Part shown: positions 7,201-13,676 of the stretch, piece after piece | How positions within the stretch are numbered: the first letter of the stretch is position 1 | How the letters are laid out: every line of letters starts with the position of its first letter | Source of the DNA: JAZGAE01 sp036475545 | GTDB lineage: Bacteria > Pseudomonadota > Alphaproteobacteria > DATDPM01 | Reading direction: 5' to 3' | Length of the DNA stretch: 13,676 nucleotides | NCBI GenBank assembly: GCA_036475545.1 | Contig: JAZGAE010000089.1 | Span: 1-13,676, forward strand | The notes under the pieces: generated by a model | Databases searched by the model: none | What the model saw: the letters and a program-made list of their open reading frames with translations, nothing else | What the model was told of the DNA's origin: nothing | Translations under genes and position numbers: made by a program

Positions 7201-7903
7201 CCTCAACCACGACGTCCTCGAGGAGTTCCAGGCCCTCGGGTATCCGGTGCTCTCGATCCGCTCGATCCCGAAGGACCCCGTGTTTCTCGAACCTTTCTTC
7301 GAGGACGACTTGAAGAGGGGCCTGATCAAGGGCGTGTTCGACGTGCGCGACGTCTGGCCCGAGAACTACTCCACCAACAGTGTCCAGAAGGTGTGGGCGG
7401 CGAAGTTCGCAGCGCGGCATCCCAACGTGGCCGTCCTCGACCTCTCCAGTTTCAAATGCGGCCAGGACGCGCCCACTTACGGCCTCATCGACAGCATCAT
7501 CGCGCCCAGCAAGACGCCGTATCTGGCGCTGCAAGACCTCGACGCCAACAAGCCGACCGGGTCCATCAAGATCCGGGTCAAGACCTACGCCCACGCGCTC
7601 GGCCTTTACAAGGAGCGGCTTGACGACATCGCCGCCAAGCGGTCCGAGCTGGAGCGGACCGTCATGGCCAAGCGCCGGGAGCTCGTGGCCAAGCACAAGG
7701 CCGAGCTGGCGCTCACGATCCGCTACGCGTCGCCTAAAGCCTGGCAGGCGCTGGAGGCGGCCTTCGAGTCTTATTTGCAGAAGGACTGCCTCGTGCTGGA
7801 CGAGGACGTGGTGGTGGAGGCGGATTTCGGGCGCGGGTGCAAGCCTGTCGTGCCCGTGCATATCCAGGCAACGCTGGACGGCCGCGAGGCCGCCGCGGGC
7901 TAG
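4271..7903 (+). CDS. Giant tandem-activase fusion: two BadF/HgdC-type ATPase modules plus HgdB/DUF2229-like domain
   Basis: Numbering is from GTG 4271 (1210 aa). Module 1 (about 5-290) has the ASKHA phosphate loop GIDIGSTTVK (7-16), GGQDAK (107-112) and cluster cysteines C135 (NDKCASGTG) and C174 (KCGVFAETD). Module 2 (about 348-620) repeats these: GFDGGSTSSK (351-360), GGQDIK (454-459), C477 (NQCSAGNG) and C516 (YGCAVFLDTD). A linker has four cysteines, C646, C649, C653 and C676. The C-terminal DUF2229/2-hydroxyacyl-CoA-dehydratase-like domain (about 767-1097) carries C821 (DPCYPSK), C851, C868 and C1063, followed by a charged helix. HgdC/BadF proteins use ATP to push low-potential electrons into a partner iron-sulfur enzyme; two fused modules could hold one bridging [4Fe-4S] cluster within a single chain. 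GTG is preferred because conserved sequence begins there and GGAAG precedes it; TTG 4202 would add 23 poorly supported residues. Substrate unknown. Confidence 0.85.
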   Translation: MGSLYIGIDIGSTTVKCAVVEPSSLAILWSRYERHETRQAEKLAEMLAAIEEAFPHVRQQDIRTFITGSGAGPIAEHIGSRFVQEVNAVTIAVERLHPDVRSVIELGGQDAKIIIFKENSETGERQAIASMNDKCASGTGATIDKCLLKVGMRREELASLRFDPDKLHHVAAKCGVFAETDIVNLLKAGIPSQEVMNSLADAIVMQNLTVLTRGNTLREKVLLLGGPNTFLPFLRDCWRLRIPEVWEERGYVAADAPIPEMILVPENAQYYAASGAAIFGIAEPEDTGVYRGLDPLRAFIAHGRKATLGRSAGPPLIGKDEDLGDFKSRYQVPEFVPPKLEPGTLVRGYIGFDGGSTSSKAVLMGEDGAILAKEYQLSGGNPVQDAKEILARIRKFADDRKCTLEVLGFGATGYAADVLDSALKCDANIVETVAHMMSVTHTFGEDVDVICDIGGQDIKVLFLQNGQIKNFRLSNQCSAGNGMLLQAMANQFGVNVREYADIAFGAELSPKFNYGCAVFLDTDRVNFQKEGFTREELFAGLAMVLPKNIWQYVVQIARMAELGRKFVLQGGTQRNLAAVKAQVDYILERVPGAEVRLHPHCGEAGAIGAALEAKRVVKRHGHSTFIGLDAAIDLAYTTRTDETTRCNFCPNHCLRTFIDTRIPDGRTTRYIAGFSCEKGTVESKDEVVRLNQERKQLKARYPNLVEYEAGLVFRHFYEPAPQPEAGTAIDDVVVKRSWFGAGPVTRREITRAFARSPEEATERRRNIRIGIPRVLNNYTFGPFLRTYLEALGVLPQNIVFSDETSEDMWLEGGKYGSIDPCYPSKVALAHMHNLLYRKQARKPLDYVWFPCITALPTFISHTAGSASCPVVAGSPKVAFAAFTKEKDLFAEAGVEYVSDVVDFETPHLLRRQLFETWGRRLGVTEDESDWACEQGSEAMRLCDDELQRRGLEILAQTEQTNDVVLLMIGRPYHDDPGLNHDVLEEFQALGYPVLSIRSIPKDPVFLEPFFEDDLKRGLIKGVFDVRDVWPENYSTNSVQKVWAAKFAARHPNVAVLDLSSFKCGQDAPTYGLIDSIIAPSKTPYLALQDLDANKPTGSIKIRVKTYAHALGLYKERLDDIAAKRSELERTVMAKRRELVAKHKAELALTIRYASPKAWQALEAAFESYLQKDCLVLDEDVVVEADFGRGCKPVVPVHIQATLDGREAAAG

Positions 7904-7935
7904 GGCCATTGGGGTGCCCAAAAGCGTGACACTTT

Positions 7936-7942
7936 AGGGAGG
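7936..7942 (+). promoter_or_regulatory. Strong ribosome-binding site of the HgdB-like gene
   Basis: AGGGAGG ends 5 nt before ATG 7948. It fixes the start and shows independent initiation after the 44-bp gap from the activase stop. The gap contains no evident promoter or terminator, so co-transcription is likely. Confidence 0.75.
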
Positions 7943-7947
7943 CAACG

Positions 7948-9549
<1,602 letters not shown>

Positions 9550-9615
9550 CCGTGTGGTTCACGAGAGGTGTTCATTGGGGCCGATTGCCGGTCCCCTCCG
9601 TTCGGCTGCGAGCAT

Positions 9616-9644
9616 CCCGGCCCCGCGTCGCCGCGTGGGGCGGG
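9616..9644 (+). terminator. GC-rich hairpin between convergent genes
   Basis: CCCCGCGT (9621-9628) pairs with GCGTGGGG (9633-9640) around a 4-nt loop, with two G-U wobbles. CCC (9616-9618) and GGG (9642-9644) can extend it across a bulge. It lies between the HgdB-like and TPR-sulfotransferase stop codons, where a terminator is expected. No T-run follows, so it may be a Rho-assisted or bidirectional end rather than a classic intrinsic terminator. Confidence 0.35.
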
Positions 9645-9720
9645 TAGCCCGTCGCCCCCGTTCGTGATGGGCGGGCGCTCTGGTACCTGAGCCGTCCCCA
9701 ACCTCAGTGGCGGGCAAACC

Positions 9721-12078
9721 CTAATACTCGGCCGCCAGCGGTCCGAGCTCTTCCAGCAAGGGCCCCAGATGCGGCTCGTACCGCCGCCATCGCTGGAGCG
9801 CGTCCTTGAAGATCGGCCGGCGGACCTGAGCCACGCTGGCGGTGCGCACCGGCCGCGCGGTCAGATGGAAGGAGAGGCAGGCGTTCTCCCACGGCAGATC
9901 GCAGAACTCGAGCAGCCTCCGGGTCTCGCCCTCCTGGTCGGCGATGAGGTCCTCGTAACGCACGTCCAGAATCCTGCCCGGCACGACCGCGCGCCAGTGG
10001 CGCATCAGGCGGTCGTAGAGGCGGTAGTACCGGCCGAGCTCGGCCAGGTCGTAAGTGAAGGACTGGGCCTCCATGAAATGCGTCCTGTAACAGGAGAGGC
10101 AGGTGTCGGCGGGATGCCTGACGCAATTTATGACCCTGGCGTTCGGCAAGATCATGTGTATGAAGCCGACGTAAAGGAAGTTCCCCGGCATCTTGTCGGT
10201 CACGCGCAGGACATCCGGCGCGCGCCGGCGCACGGCGTCTACGTACTCTTGCCCCAGGCAGCGCAGGTCCTCCGCGCCGAGGGCGGCGGCCGCCTTGGTG
10301 AAATTGCGGCTCACGTCGGACCGCAGGCGCATTTCGTCCAAGATCTCTCCTATGTCCTTGATCTCTCCCGCGCCGTGAACCTGGGAATGGCTGGCCAGGA
10401 TCTGTTCCACCAGGGTCGTGGCCGAGCGCGGCATGCCGACGATGAAGACGGGCAACTCCGAGGCGCAGCCATGCCCCGCCGCGCGCGCGAGAAGCTCTCG
10501 GTCGAAGGCGGCGGTGATCCGGTCCACGCGCGACTCGTCCTTGGTGATGTCGTAGTCGATGGAGCTTCTCTTCAGCCGGTTGGCTCTGGCGAAAGACGCG
10601 AACGCCCGGTCATAGTCGCCCAGGGCCTCGTAAGCCTTGCCCAACGCGAAGCACAGCCGCATGGCCTGCTTGTCCGCGAGCGACGGGCTGGCGAGCAGAC
10701 TCTCCATGGCCGCGACGTCGCCATCTCCCGGCGTGAAGGCCTTGAGCTCCGCCAAGGCTTCGTAAGCGACCGCCAGATCCGGCTCGATCTCGAGCGCGCG
10801 CCGGTGGGCGGTCCTGGCAGCATCGAGCTCGCCCGCTTGGCTGAGCGCGAAGCCCAGGTTGTTGTGCGCGTTGGCGAGGTCCGGCTTGATCTCGAGCGCG
10901 CGCCGAAAGGCCGCGGTGGCCGCCTCCAGGTCCTCGAGTTGGAGCAACGCCACGCCGAGGTTGTTGTGCGCCTCGGCGAAATCGGGGCGGATCTCGAGGG
11001 CGCGCCGGTGAGCGGCCGCCGCCCCGTCGAACGTGCCCCCCTCCCTCAGCGCCATACCCAGGTTGTTATGGGCCTCGGCGAAATCCGGCCTGATCTCGAC
11101 GGCACGCCGGTGGGCGGCCGCCGCGGCCTCCATCTCGCCCTCCTCCTGCAACACGGCGCCCAGGTTGTTATGGGCCTCGGCGTAGTCCGGCCTGATCTCG
11201 ACGGCATGCCGGTAAGCGGCCGCCGCCTCCTTCACCTCGCCCGCCGTCTTGAGGGCGATCCCGAGGTTGTAGTGCGCCTCGGCGAAATCCGGCCTGATCT
11301 CGACGGCACGCCGGTAGGCGGCCGCCGCGGCCTCCAGCTCGCCTTCCTCCTGCAGCACGGCGCCCAGGTTGTTATGGGCCTCGGCGTAGTCCGGCCTGAT
11401 CTCGACGGCGCGCCGGTAGGCGGCCACCGCCGCCTCCATCTCGCCCGCCGCCTTGAGGGCGGTCCCGAGGTTGTAGTGCGCCTCGGCGAAATCCGGCCTG
11501 ATCTCGGCGGCGCGCCGAAAGGTGGCCGTGGCGGCGTCAAGGTCGCCGAGTTTGTTTTGCGCGATGCCGAGGCTGAGGTGGACTTCGGCCAGATCCGGCT
11601 TGATCTCGAGGGCGTGTTGGTAGGCGGCCACGGCCGCTTCCGGCTTGTCCAACGCCTCGAGCGCCATGGCGAGGTTGACGTGCGCCATGACGAAATCCGG
11701 TTTGATTTCAGCGGCGCGCTCATAGGCCGACGCCGCTCCCTCCAGGTCGCCGGAGGCGCGCAGCACGTTGGCGTAGTTGACGTGCGCTTCCGCGAAATCG
11801 GGCTTGAGCGCCACCCCTCTGCGCAGCAGCGCGAGCGCCTGGTCGACGTCGCCCGACTGGAACGCGGCGACCCCGCAGAAATTCACCGCGTCCGGGTGAT
11901 CCGGCTCGACCGCGAGAATCTTGTCATAGAGCCCCAACGCGTCCTTTAGCTTGCCCGCCTTGTGGAAGGCGACGGCCTGCTGCAAGGCTTGGGGCACGGA
12001 AAAGCCTTCGCCCGACCCGTCGGCCTGGCCGGCGGCCCCAGGAAGCTTGTCGAGACCGGTTTGCCCTGTGCCGCTCAT
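9721..12078 (-). CDS. TPR-repeat protein with C-terminal sulfotransferase domain
   Basis: This 785-aa protein (start ATG 12078) has two parts. Residues about 30-437 are twelve consecutive TPR units of exactly 34 residues, most of the form AHNNLG-ALxxxGxxEAAxAAxRRAxEIRPDFAE; one or two degenerate units follow to about 505. Residues about 542-740 form a PAPS-dependent sulfotransferase domain (Sulfotransfer_3-like). Its 5'-phosphosulfate loop is GMPRSATTLVEQIL (548-561), and its 3'-phosphate motif lies in RHPADTCLSCY (654-664). The TPR part probably binds the acceptor or a partner protein; sulfation of a saccharide, lipid or protein is possible. No signal peptide is seen. ATG 12204 in the same frame would add 42 residues without a ribosome-binding site. 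At 12078 a GGGAGG is present but only 1 nt away, so the start is moderately sure. It is convergent with the dehydratase operon and unlikely to be linked to it. Confidence 0.85.
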   Translation of the reverse strand: MSGTGQTGLDKLPGAAGQADGSGEGFSVPQALQQAVAFHKAGKLKDALGLYDKILAVEPDHPDAVNFCGVAAFQSGDVDQALALLRRGVALKPDFAEAHVNYANVLRASGDLEGAASAYERAAEIKPDFVMAHVNLAMALEALDKPEAAVAAYQHALEIKPDLAEVHLSLGIAQNKLGDLDAATATFRRAAEIRPDFAEAHYNLGTALKAAGEMEAAVAAYRRAVEIRPDYAEAHNNLGAVLQEEGELEAAAAAYRRAVEIRPDFAEAHYNLGIALKTAGEVKEAAAAYRHAVEIRPDYAEAHNNLGAVLQEEGEMEAAAAAHRRAVEIRPDFAEAHNNLGMALREGGTFDGAAAAHRRALEIRPDFAEAHNNLGVALLQLEDLEAATAAFRRALEIKPDLANAHNNLGFALSQAGELDAARTAHRRALEIEPDLAVAYEALAELKAFTPGDGDVAAMESLLASPSLADKQAMRLCFALGKAYEALGDYDRAFASFARANRLKRSSIDYDITKDESRVDRITAAFDRELLARAAGHGCASELPVFIVGMPRSATTLVEQILASHSQVHGAGEIKDIGEILDEMRLRSDVSRNFTKAAAALGAEDLRCLGQEYVDAVRRRAPDVLRVTDKMPGNFLYVGFIHMILPNARVINCVRHPADTCLSCYRTHFMEAQSFTYDLAELGRYYRLYDRLMRHWRAVVPGRILDVRYEDLIADQEGETRRLLEFCDLPWENACLSFHLTARPVRTASVAQVRRPIFKDALQRWRRYEPHLGPLLEELGPLAAEY
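10768..11991 (-). repeat. Twelve 102-bp tandem TPR-coding units
   Basis: The TPR part is built of twelve in-frame 102-bp units with no insertions or deletions. Similarity between units varies, being highest in the middle of the array and lower at both ends, as expected for internal expansion by unequal exchange. Confidence 0.85.
11074..11481 (-). repeat. Recent 204-bp internal duplication within the TPR array
   Basis: Units 6-7 (11278-11481) and 8-9 (11074-11277) form two adjacent 204-bp copies. Long identical DNA stretches recur exactly 204 bp apart, for example the run beginning CAGGTTGTTATGGGCC at 11161 and 11365. At protein level the alternating pair AHYNLG.../AHNNLGAVLQEEGE... is repeated. 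The higher-order period is two TPR units rather than one. Confidence 0.8.
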
Positions 12079-12584
12079 GCCTCCCGCCTGTGGTGTCCCG
12101 GACCGGATCTTGGCCGGCCCGGACCGTCGGGCCGTGGGGGGCGATGAACCCCATCCGGACCCGTTCGCCGCGAACAATAGCACGGGGTCTCCCGCCGGGG
12201 CCATGTCGACGGGTGCGAGTCTACGGCCCTCGGCTCACGCCGTTTCGCGCACGTCCCGCGCGGCCGGTGTGCCCGCGGCGAGAACGCATTGACGATATGA
12301 CTCTGAGCGCCCGTGGTTGGGGCTGGGCCCAAGCCTGCCGACCAGCCGGTGCGGTTCGAGCGAAGCGAGGCGGCTGCGTGGGAGAGCGCGGAGCGGATCC
12401 CATAGACCCGCTTGCGGTCGGCGCCTGGAACGCCGCCGCCCGCAGCAATTCGCTCGACGAACTCCGCGAACCGCTGGGCGGGACCCGTGCCGTTGGCCTC
12501 TATTGCGGGACCCGGCCGGGGCCCGTATCCTCTGGTGGTCCGTGTCCTTTCGGGTTCGCTGATTACGGCTGCAGGCCTCGCTCC
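12079..12584. other. Intergenic region between divergent TPR-sulfotransferase and SelW-like genes
   Basis: This 506-bp GC-rich stretch has no gene I can support. Open frames across it are overlapping, arginine/proline-rich and lack ribosome-binding sites. It holds a near-perfect GC palindrome at 12506-12525 and the decamer GCGGGACCCG twice, at 12479-12488 and 12505-12514. I see no convincing sigma-70 promoter for either gene. Confidence 0.5.
12506..12525. repeat. GC-rich near-perfect palindrome upstream of the SelW-like gene
   Basis: CGGGACCCGGCCGGGGCCCG is self-complementary except for one A/G pair. As RNA it would fold into a strong stem with a GGCC loop, about 60 nt before the SelW-like start codon. 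It could be a transcription or translation control element, or simply GC-biased sequence. Confidence 0.35.
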
Positions 12585-12884
12585 ATGTCTCGATCGCCCA
12601 CCGTCGAGATCGTCTACTGCACGCAGTGCCGCTGGCTCTTGCGCGCGGCGTGGCTGGCGCAGGAACTCTTGACCACCTTCGAGGAGGAACTCGGGGCGGT
12701 GACGCTGGTCCCCGGCACGGGCGGCGTCTTCGAGGTGGGCGTCGACGGAGAGACCGTCTGGTCGCGCAAGGATGAGGGGCGCTTCCCGGAGATCAAGGAA
12801 CTGAAGCAGCGGATTCGCGACCGGGTGGCGCCGGAGAAGGACCTGGGGCACTCGGACGTTAGCGGGAAACCTGAGCCGCCGTGA
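12585..12884 (+). CDS. SelT/SelW/SelH (Rdx) family thioredoxin-like protein, cysteine form
   Basis: This 99-aa protein matches the bacterial SelW-like Rdx family over nearly its full length. It has an N-terminal beta strand EIVYCTQCRWLLRAAWLAQELL with the redox motif C12-T-Q-C15. VTLVPGTGGVFEVGVDGETVW (39-59), RKDEGRFPEIKELKQRIRD (61-79) and the C-terminal LGHSD (87-91) follow. Animal selenoprotein W has selenocysteine in place of the second cysteine; here both are cysteines, so no recoding is needed. The fold is thioredoxin-like and a cytoplasmic thiol-redox role, perhaps with glutathione, is inferred; the substrate is unknown for most bacterial members. The start at 12585 fits the family's N-terminus, though its ribosome-binding site is weak (CAGG). 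It appears to be a single-gene unit. Confidence 0.9.
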   Translation: MSRSPTVEIVYCTQCRWLLRAAWLAQELLTTFEEELGAVTLVPGTGGVFEVGVDGETVWSRKDEGRFPEIKELKQRIRDRVAPEKDLGHSDVSGKPEPP

Positions 12885-12990
12885 CGGCGCGGCGGGGACT
12901 CCGGCGCTCCCGCGGCCAGGCAAGGGTGGGGACCGGCGGTTCGGCAATTATGGTTAATGGAGTTTTTTGGCGTTAATAGTTCTCTATTTG

Positions 12991-13019
12991 TTGCGTAGTA
13001 TTAGGTAAAGAGTTATACT
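12991..13019 (+). promoter_or_regulatory. Sigma-70-type promoter for the small membrane protein
   Basis: TTGCGT (12991-12996) and TATACT (13014-13019) are separated by exactly 17 nt, with a 5/6 -10 match. They lie in an AT-rich island (about 12945-13025) that stands out from the GC-rich surroundings. The start site would be near 13026, about 20 nt before ATG 13047. Confidence 0.6.
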
Positions 13020-13046
13020 TGAGAGTAGTGGAATACGCGAGGCGTT

Positions 13047-13340
13047 ATGGTTAATACCAGTAGCCGAATCAATCCGGTGCCTTCTCCCCGTGCGACGCGG
13101 GCACGGAAGACTGGCCGGCTTATGGCGAATTGCATCGGCTTCCTGGCCGGGTTCGTCGTCGGAGCGGCGATCGGAACCGCGTTTCTCGTCCTGGCCCTGC
13201 GTCTCATCGGGGCCGGCGAGGACGACCCGCTTGTTGCCCTTACGGCCATCGTCGTCACGGCGCTGATCGCAATCGGGGTTGGCTGGGCGACCGCGCGAAC
13301 GACCGCCCGAATGATTCTCGATTCCCTTTCCCGGGAGTAG
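13047..13340 (+). CDS. Small two-helix membrane protein of unknown function
   Basis: This 97-aa protein has a basic, proline-containing N-terminal tail (1-25) and a glycine/alanine-rich membrane helix (about 27-53). A short acidic loop GAGEDD separates it from a second helix (about 62-83) and a short polar C-terminus. The positive N-terminal tail predicts that both ends face the cytoplasm. GAGG lies 4 nt before the ATG and a good promoter lies directly upstream, which argues that it is expressed. An internal ATG at 13122 (MANCIGF) is an alternative start that would drop the tail. I do not recognise the family. It has no close neighbour on its strand; the SelW-like gene ends 162 bp upstream. 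Confidence 0.65.
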   Translation: MVNTSSRINPVPSPRATRARKTGRLMANCIGFLAGFVVGAAIGTAFLVLALRLIGAGEDDPLVALTAIVVTALIAIGVGWATARTTARMILDSLSRE

Positions 13341-13359
13341 AACGGCCGCGGGGCGAGCC

Positions 13360-13413
13360 GTTGCGCCGGTTCAGCGCAACCGGGGCGGACACGCCGCTCA
13401 GACTGTGCGGCGT
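13360..13413 (+). terminator. Two consecutive hairpins downstream of the small membrane protein
   Basis: GTTGCGC (13360-13366) pairs with GCGCAAC (13374-13380) around a 7-nt loop. ACGCCGC (13391-13397) pairs with GCGGCGT (13407-13413) around a 9-nt loop, followed by TGCTTTC. Both stems are perfect 7-bp repeats. The second, with a short T-rich tail, is the better terminator candidate. Confidence 0.45.
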
Positions 13414-13556
13414 TGCTTTCGCGCCCGTTGCCGCGCCGGCCCCGGCGACGGCCGCATCCGCGTGGATCGCGCCCCGGTTATGGTCTCGGTCCGCCGTCGC
13501 GCAGGGAACGACCAATCCTGCACCCCGGGGGCGCCGGCAAGGCCTGCGCCAGGGTG

Positions 13557-13676
13557 GCTTCCTCGCTTCCTCGCTTCCTCGCTTCCTCGCTTCCTCGCTT
13601 CCTCGCTTCCTCGCTTCCTCGCTTCCTCGCTTCCTCGCTTCCTCGCTTCCTCGCTTCCTCGCTTCCTCGCTTCCTC
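13557..13676. repeat. Octamer microsatellite, (GCTTCCTC) x 15, to the window edge
   Basis: GCTTCCTC is repeated fifteen times without a single mismatch over 120 bp and continues up to the last base. One strand is almost all pyrimidine. The array is probably longer than shown, because the window stops inside it. Eight is not a multiple of three, so copy-number change would shift any overlapping frame. No gene is visible here. Confidence 0.97.

Larger units (their letters stand above)
13341..13676. other. Gene-free right end with two hairpins and an octamer array
   Basis: This 336-bp stretch has no supported gene. It contains two strong GC hairpins just after the membrane-protein gene, a stretch of plain GC-rich sequence (about 13414-13556), and then a perfect octamer repeat to the window edge. 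Confidence 0.6.

Noticed and set aside
9769..11949. Long open frame antisense to the TPR-sulfotransferase gene
   Set aside because: Its repeats (for example GEIRPDLDG) are the reverse complement of the TPR units. The TPR and sulfotransferase motifs on the minus strand are unmistakable.
12618..12629. Selenocysteine site in the SelW-like protein
   Set aside because: The motif is CTQC with ordinary cysteine codons and there is no in-frame TGA, so no recoding is needed.
13557..13676. CRISPR array at the right edge
   Set aside because: The repeat unit is 8 bp with no unique spacers; it is a simple tandem repeat.

Overview
The window is GC-rich DNA, strongly GC-biased at third codon positions, from what looks like a proteobacterium, possibly an alphaproteobacterium. 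The Gram-negative call rests on two outer-membrane porins with signal peptides and C-terminal phenylalanines. A TPR-sulfotransferase, a SelW-like (Rdx) protein and an FNR-type site fit the same broad group. I cannot name the species. The right edge ends inside a perfect octamer repeat, so it may be a contig end.

Layout. Positions 1-3042 carry a leftward cluster: a coiled-coil-tethered outer-membrane porin (1600-3042), an OprO/OprP-type porin (166-1566), then the first 24 codons of an unknown gene that leaves the window (1-74). A 445-bp control region (3043-3487) follows, with a candidate leftward promoter and two different pairs of palindromic sites. Next comes a small rightward carboxymuconolactone-decarboxylase/AhpD-fold protein that lacks the redox cysteine pair (3488-3814). 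A 456-bp leader (3815-4270) with an FNR/ANR-like box precedes the centrepiece, a rightward two-gene unit (4271-9549). Its first gene encodes a giant protein made of two tandem BadF/HgdC-type ATPase activase modules, a Cys-rich linker and a 2-hydroxyacyl-CoA-dehydratase-like (DUF2229/HgdB-type) domain. The second encodes a separate Cys-rich HgdB-like partner. Convergent to it is a TPR array plus sulfotransferase gene (9721-12078). The right end holds a rightward SelW-like CxxC protein (12585-12884), an AT-rich promoter island with a small two-helix membrane protein (13047-13340), two GC-rich hairpins, and fifteen perfect copies of an 8-bp repeat.

How the genes work together. The clearest functional unit is the activase/dehydratase pair. 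Family knowledge says HgdC/BadF-type activases couple ATP hydrolysis to low-potential electron transfer into a partner iron-sulfur enzyme of the HgdB/BcrB or double-cubane-cluster type. Both activase modules keep the cluster-ligating cysteine and nucleotide-site motifs, and both catalytic-type domains keep several cysteines. The pair is therefore a plausible ATP-driven, oxygen-sensitive reductase or dehydratase of unknown substrate. The FNR-like box upstream agrees with expression under low oxygen. No neighbour reveals the substrate. The porins, sulfotransferase and SelW-like genes look like ordinary unlinked neighbours.
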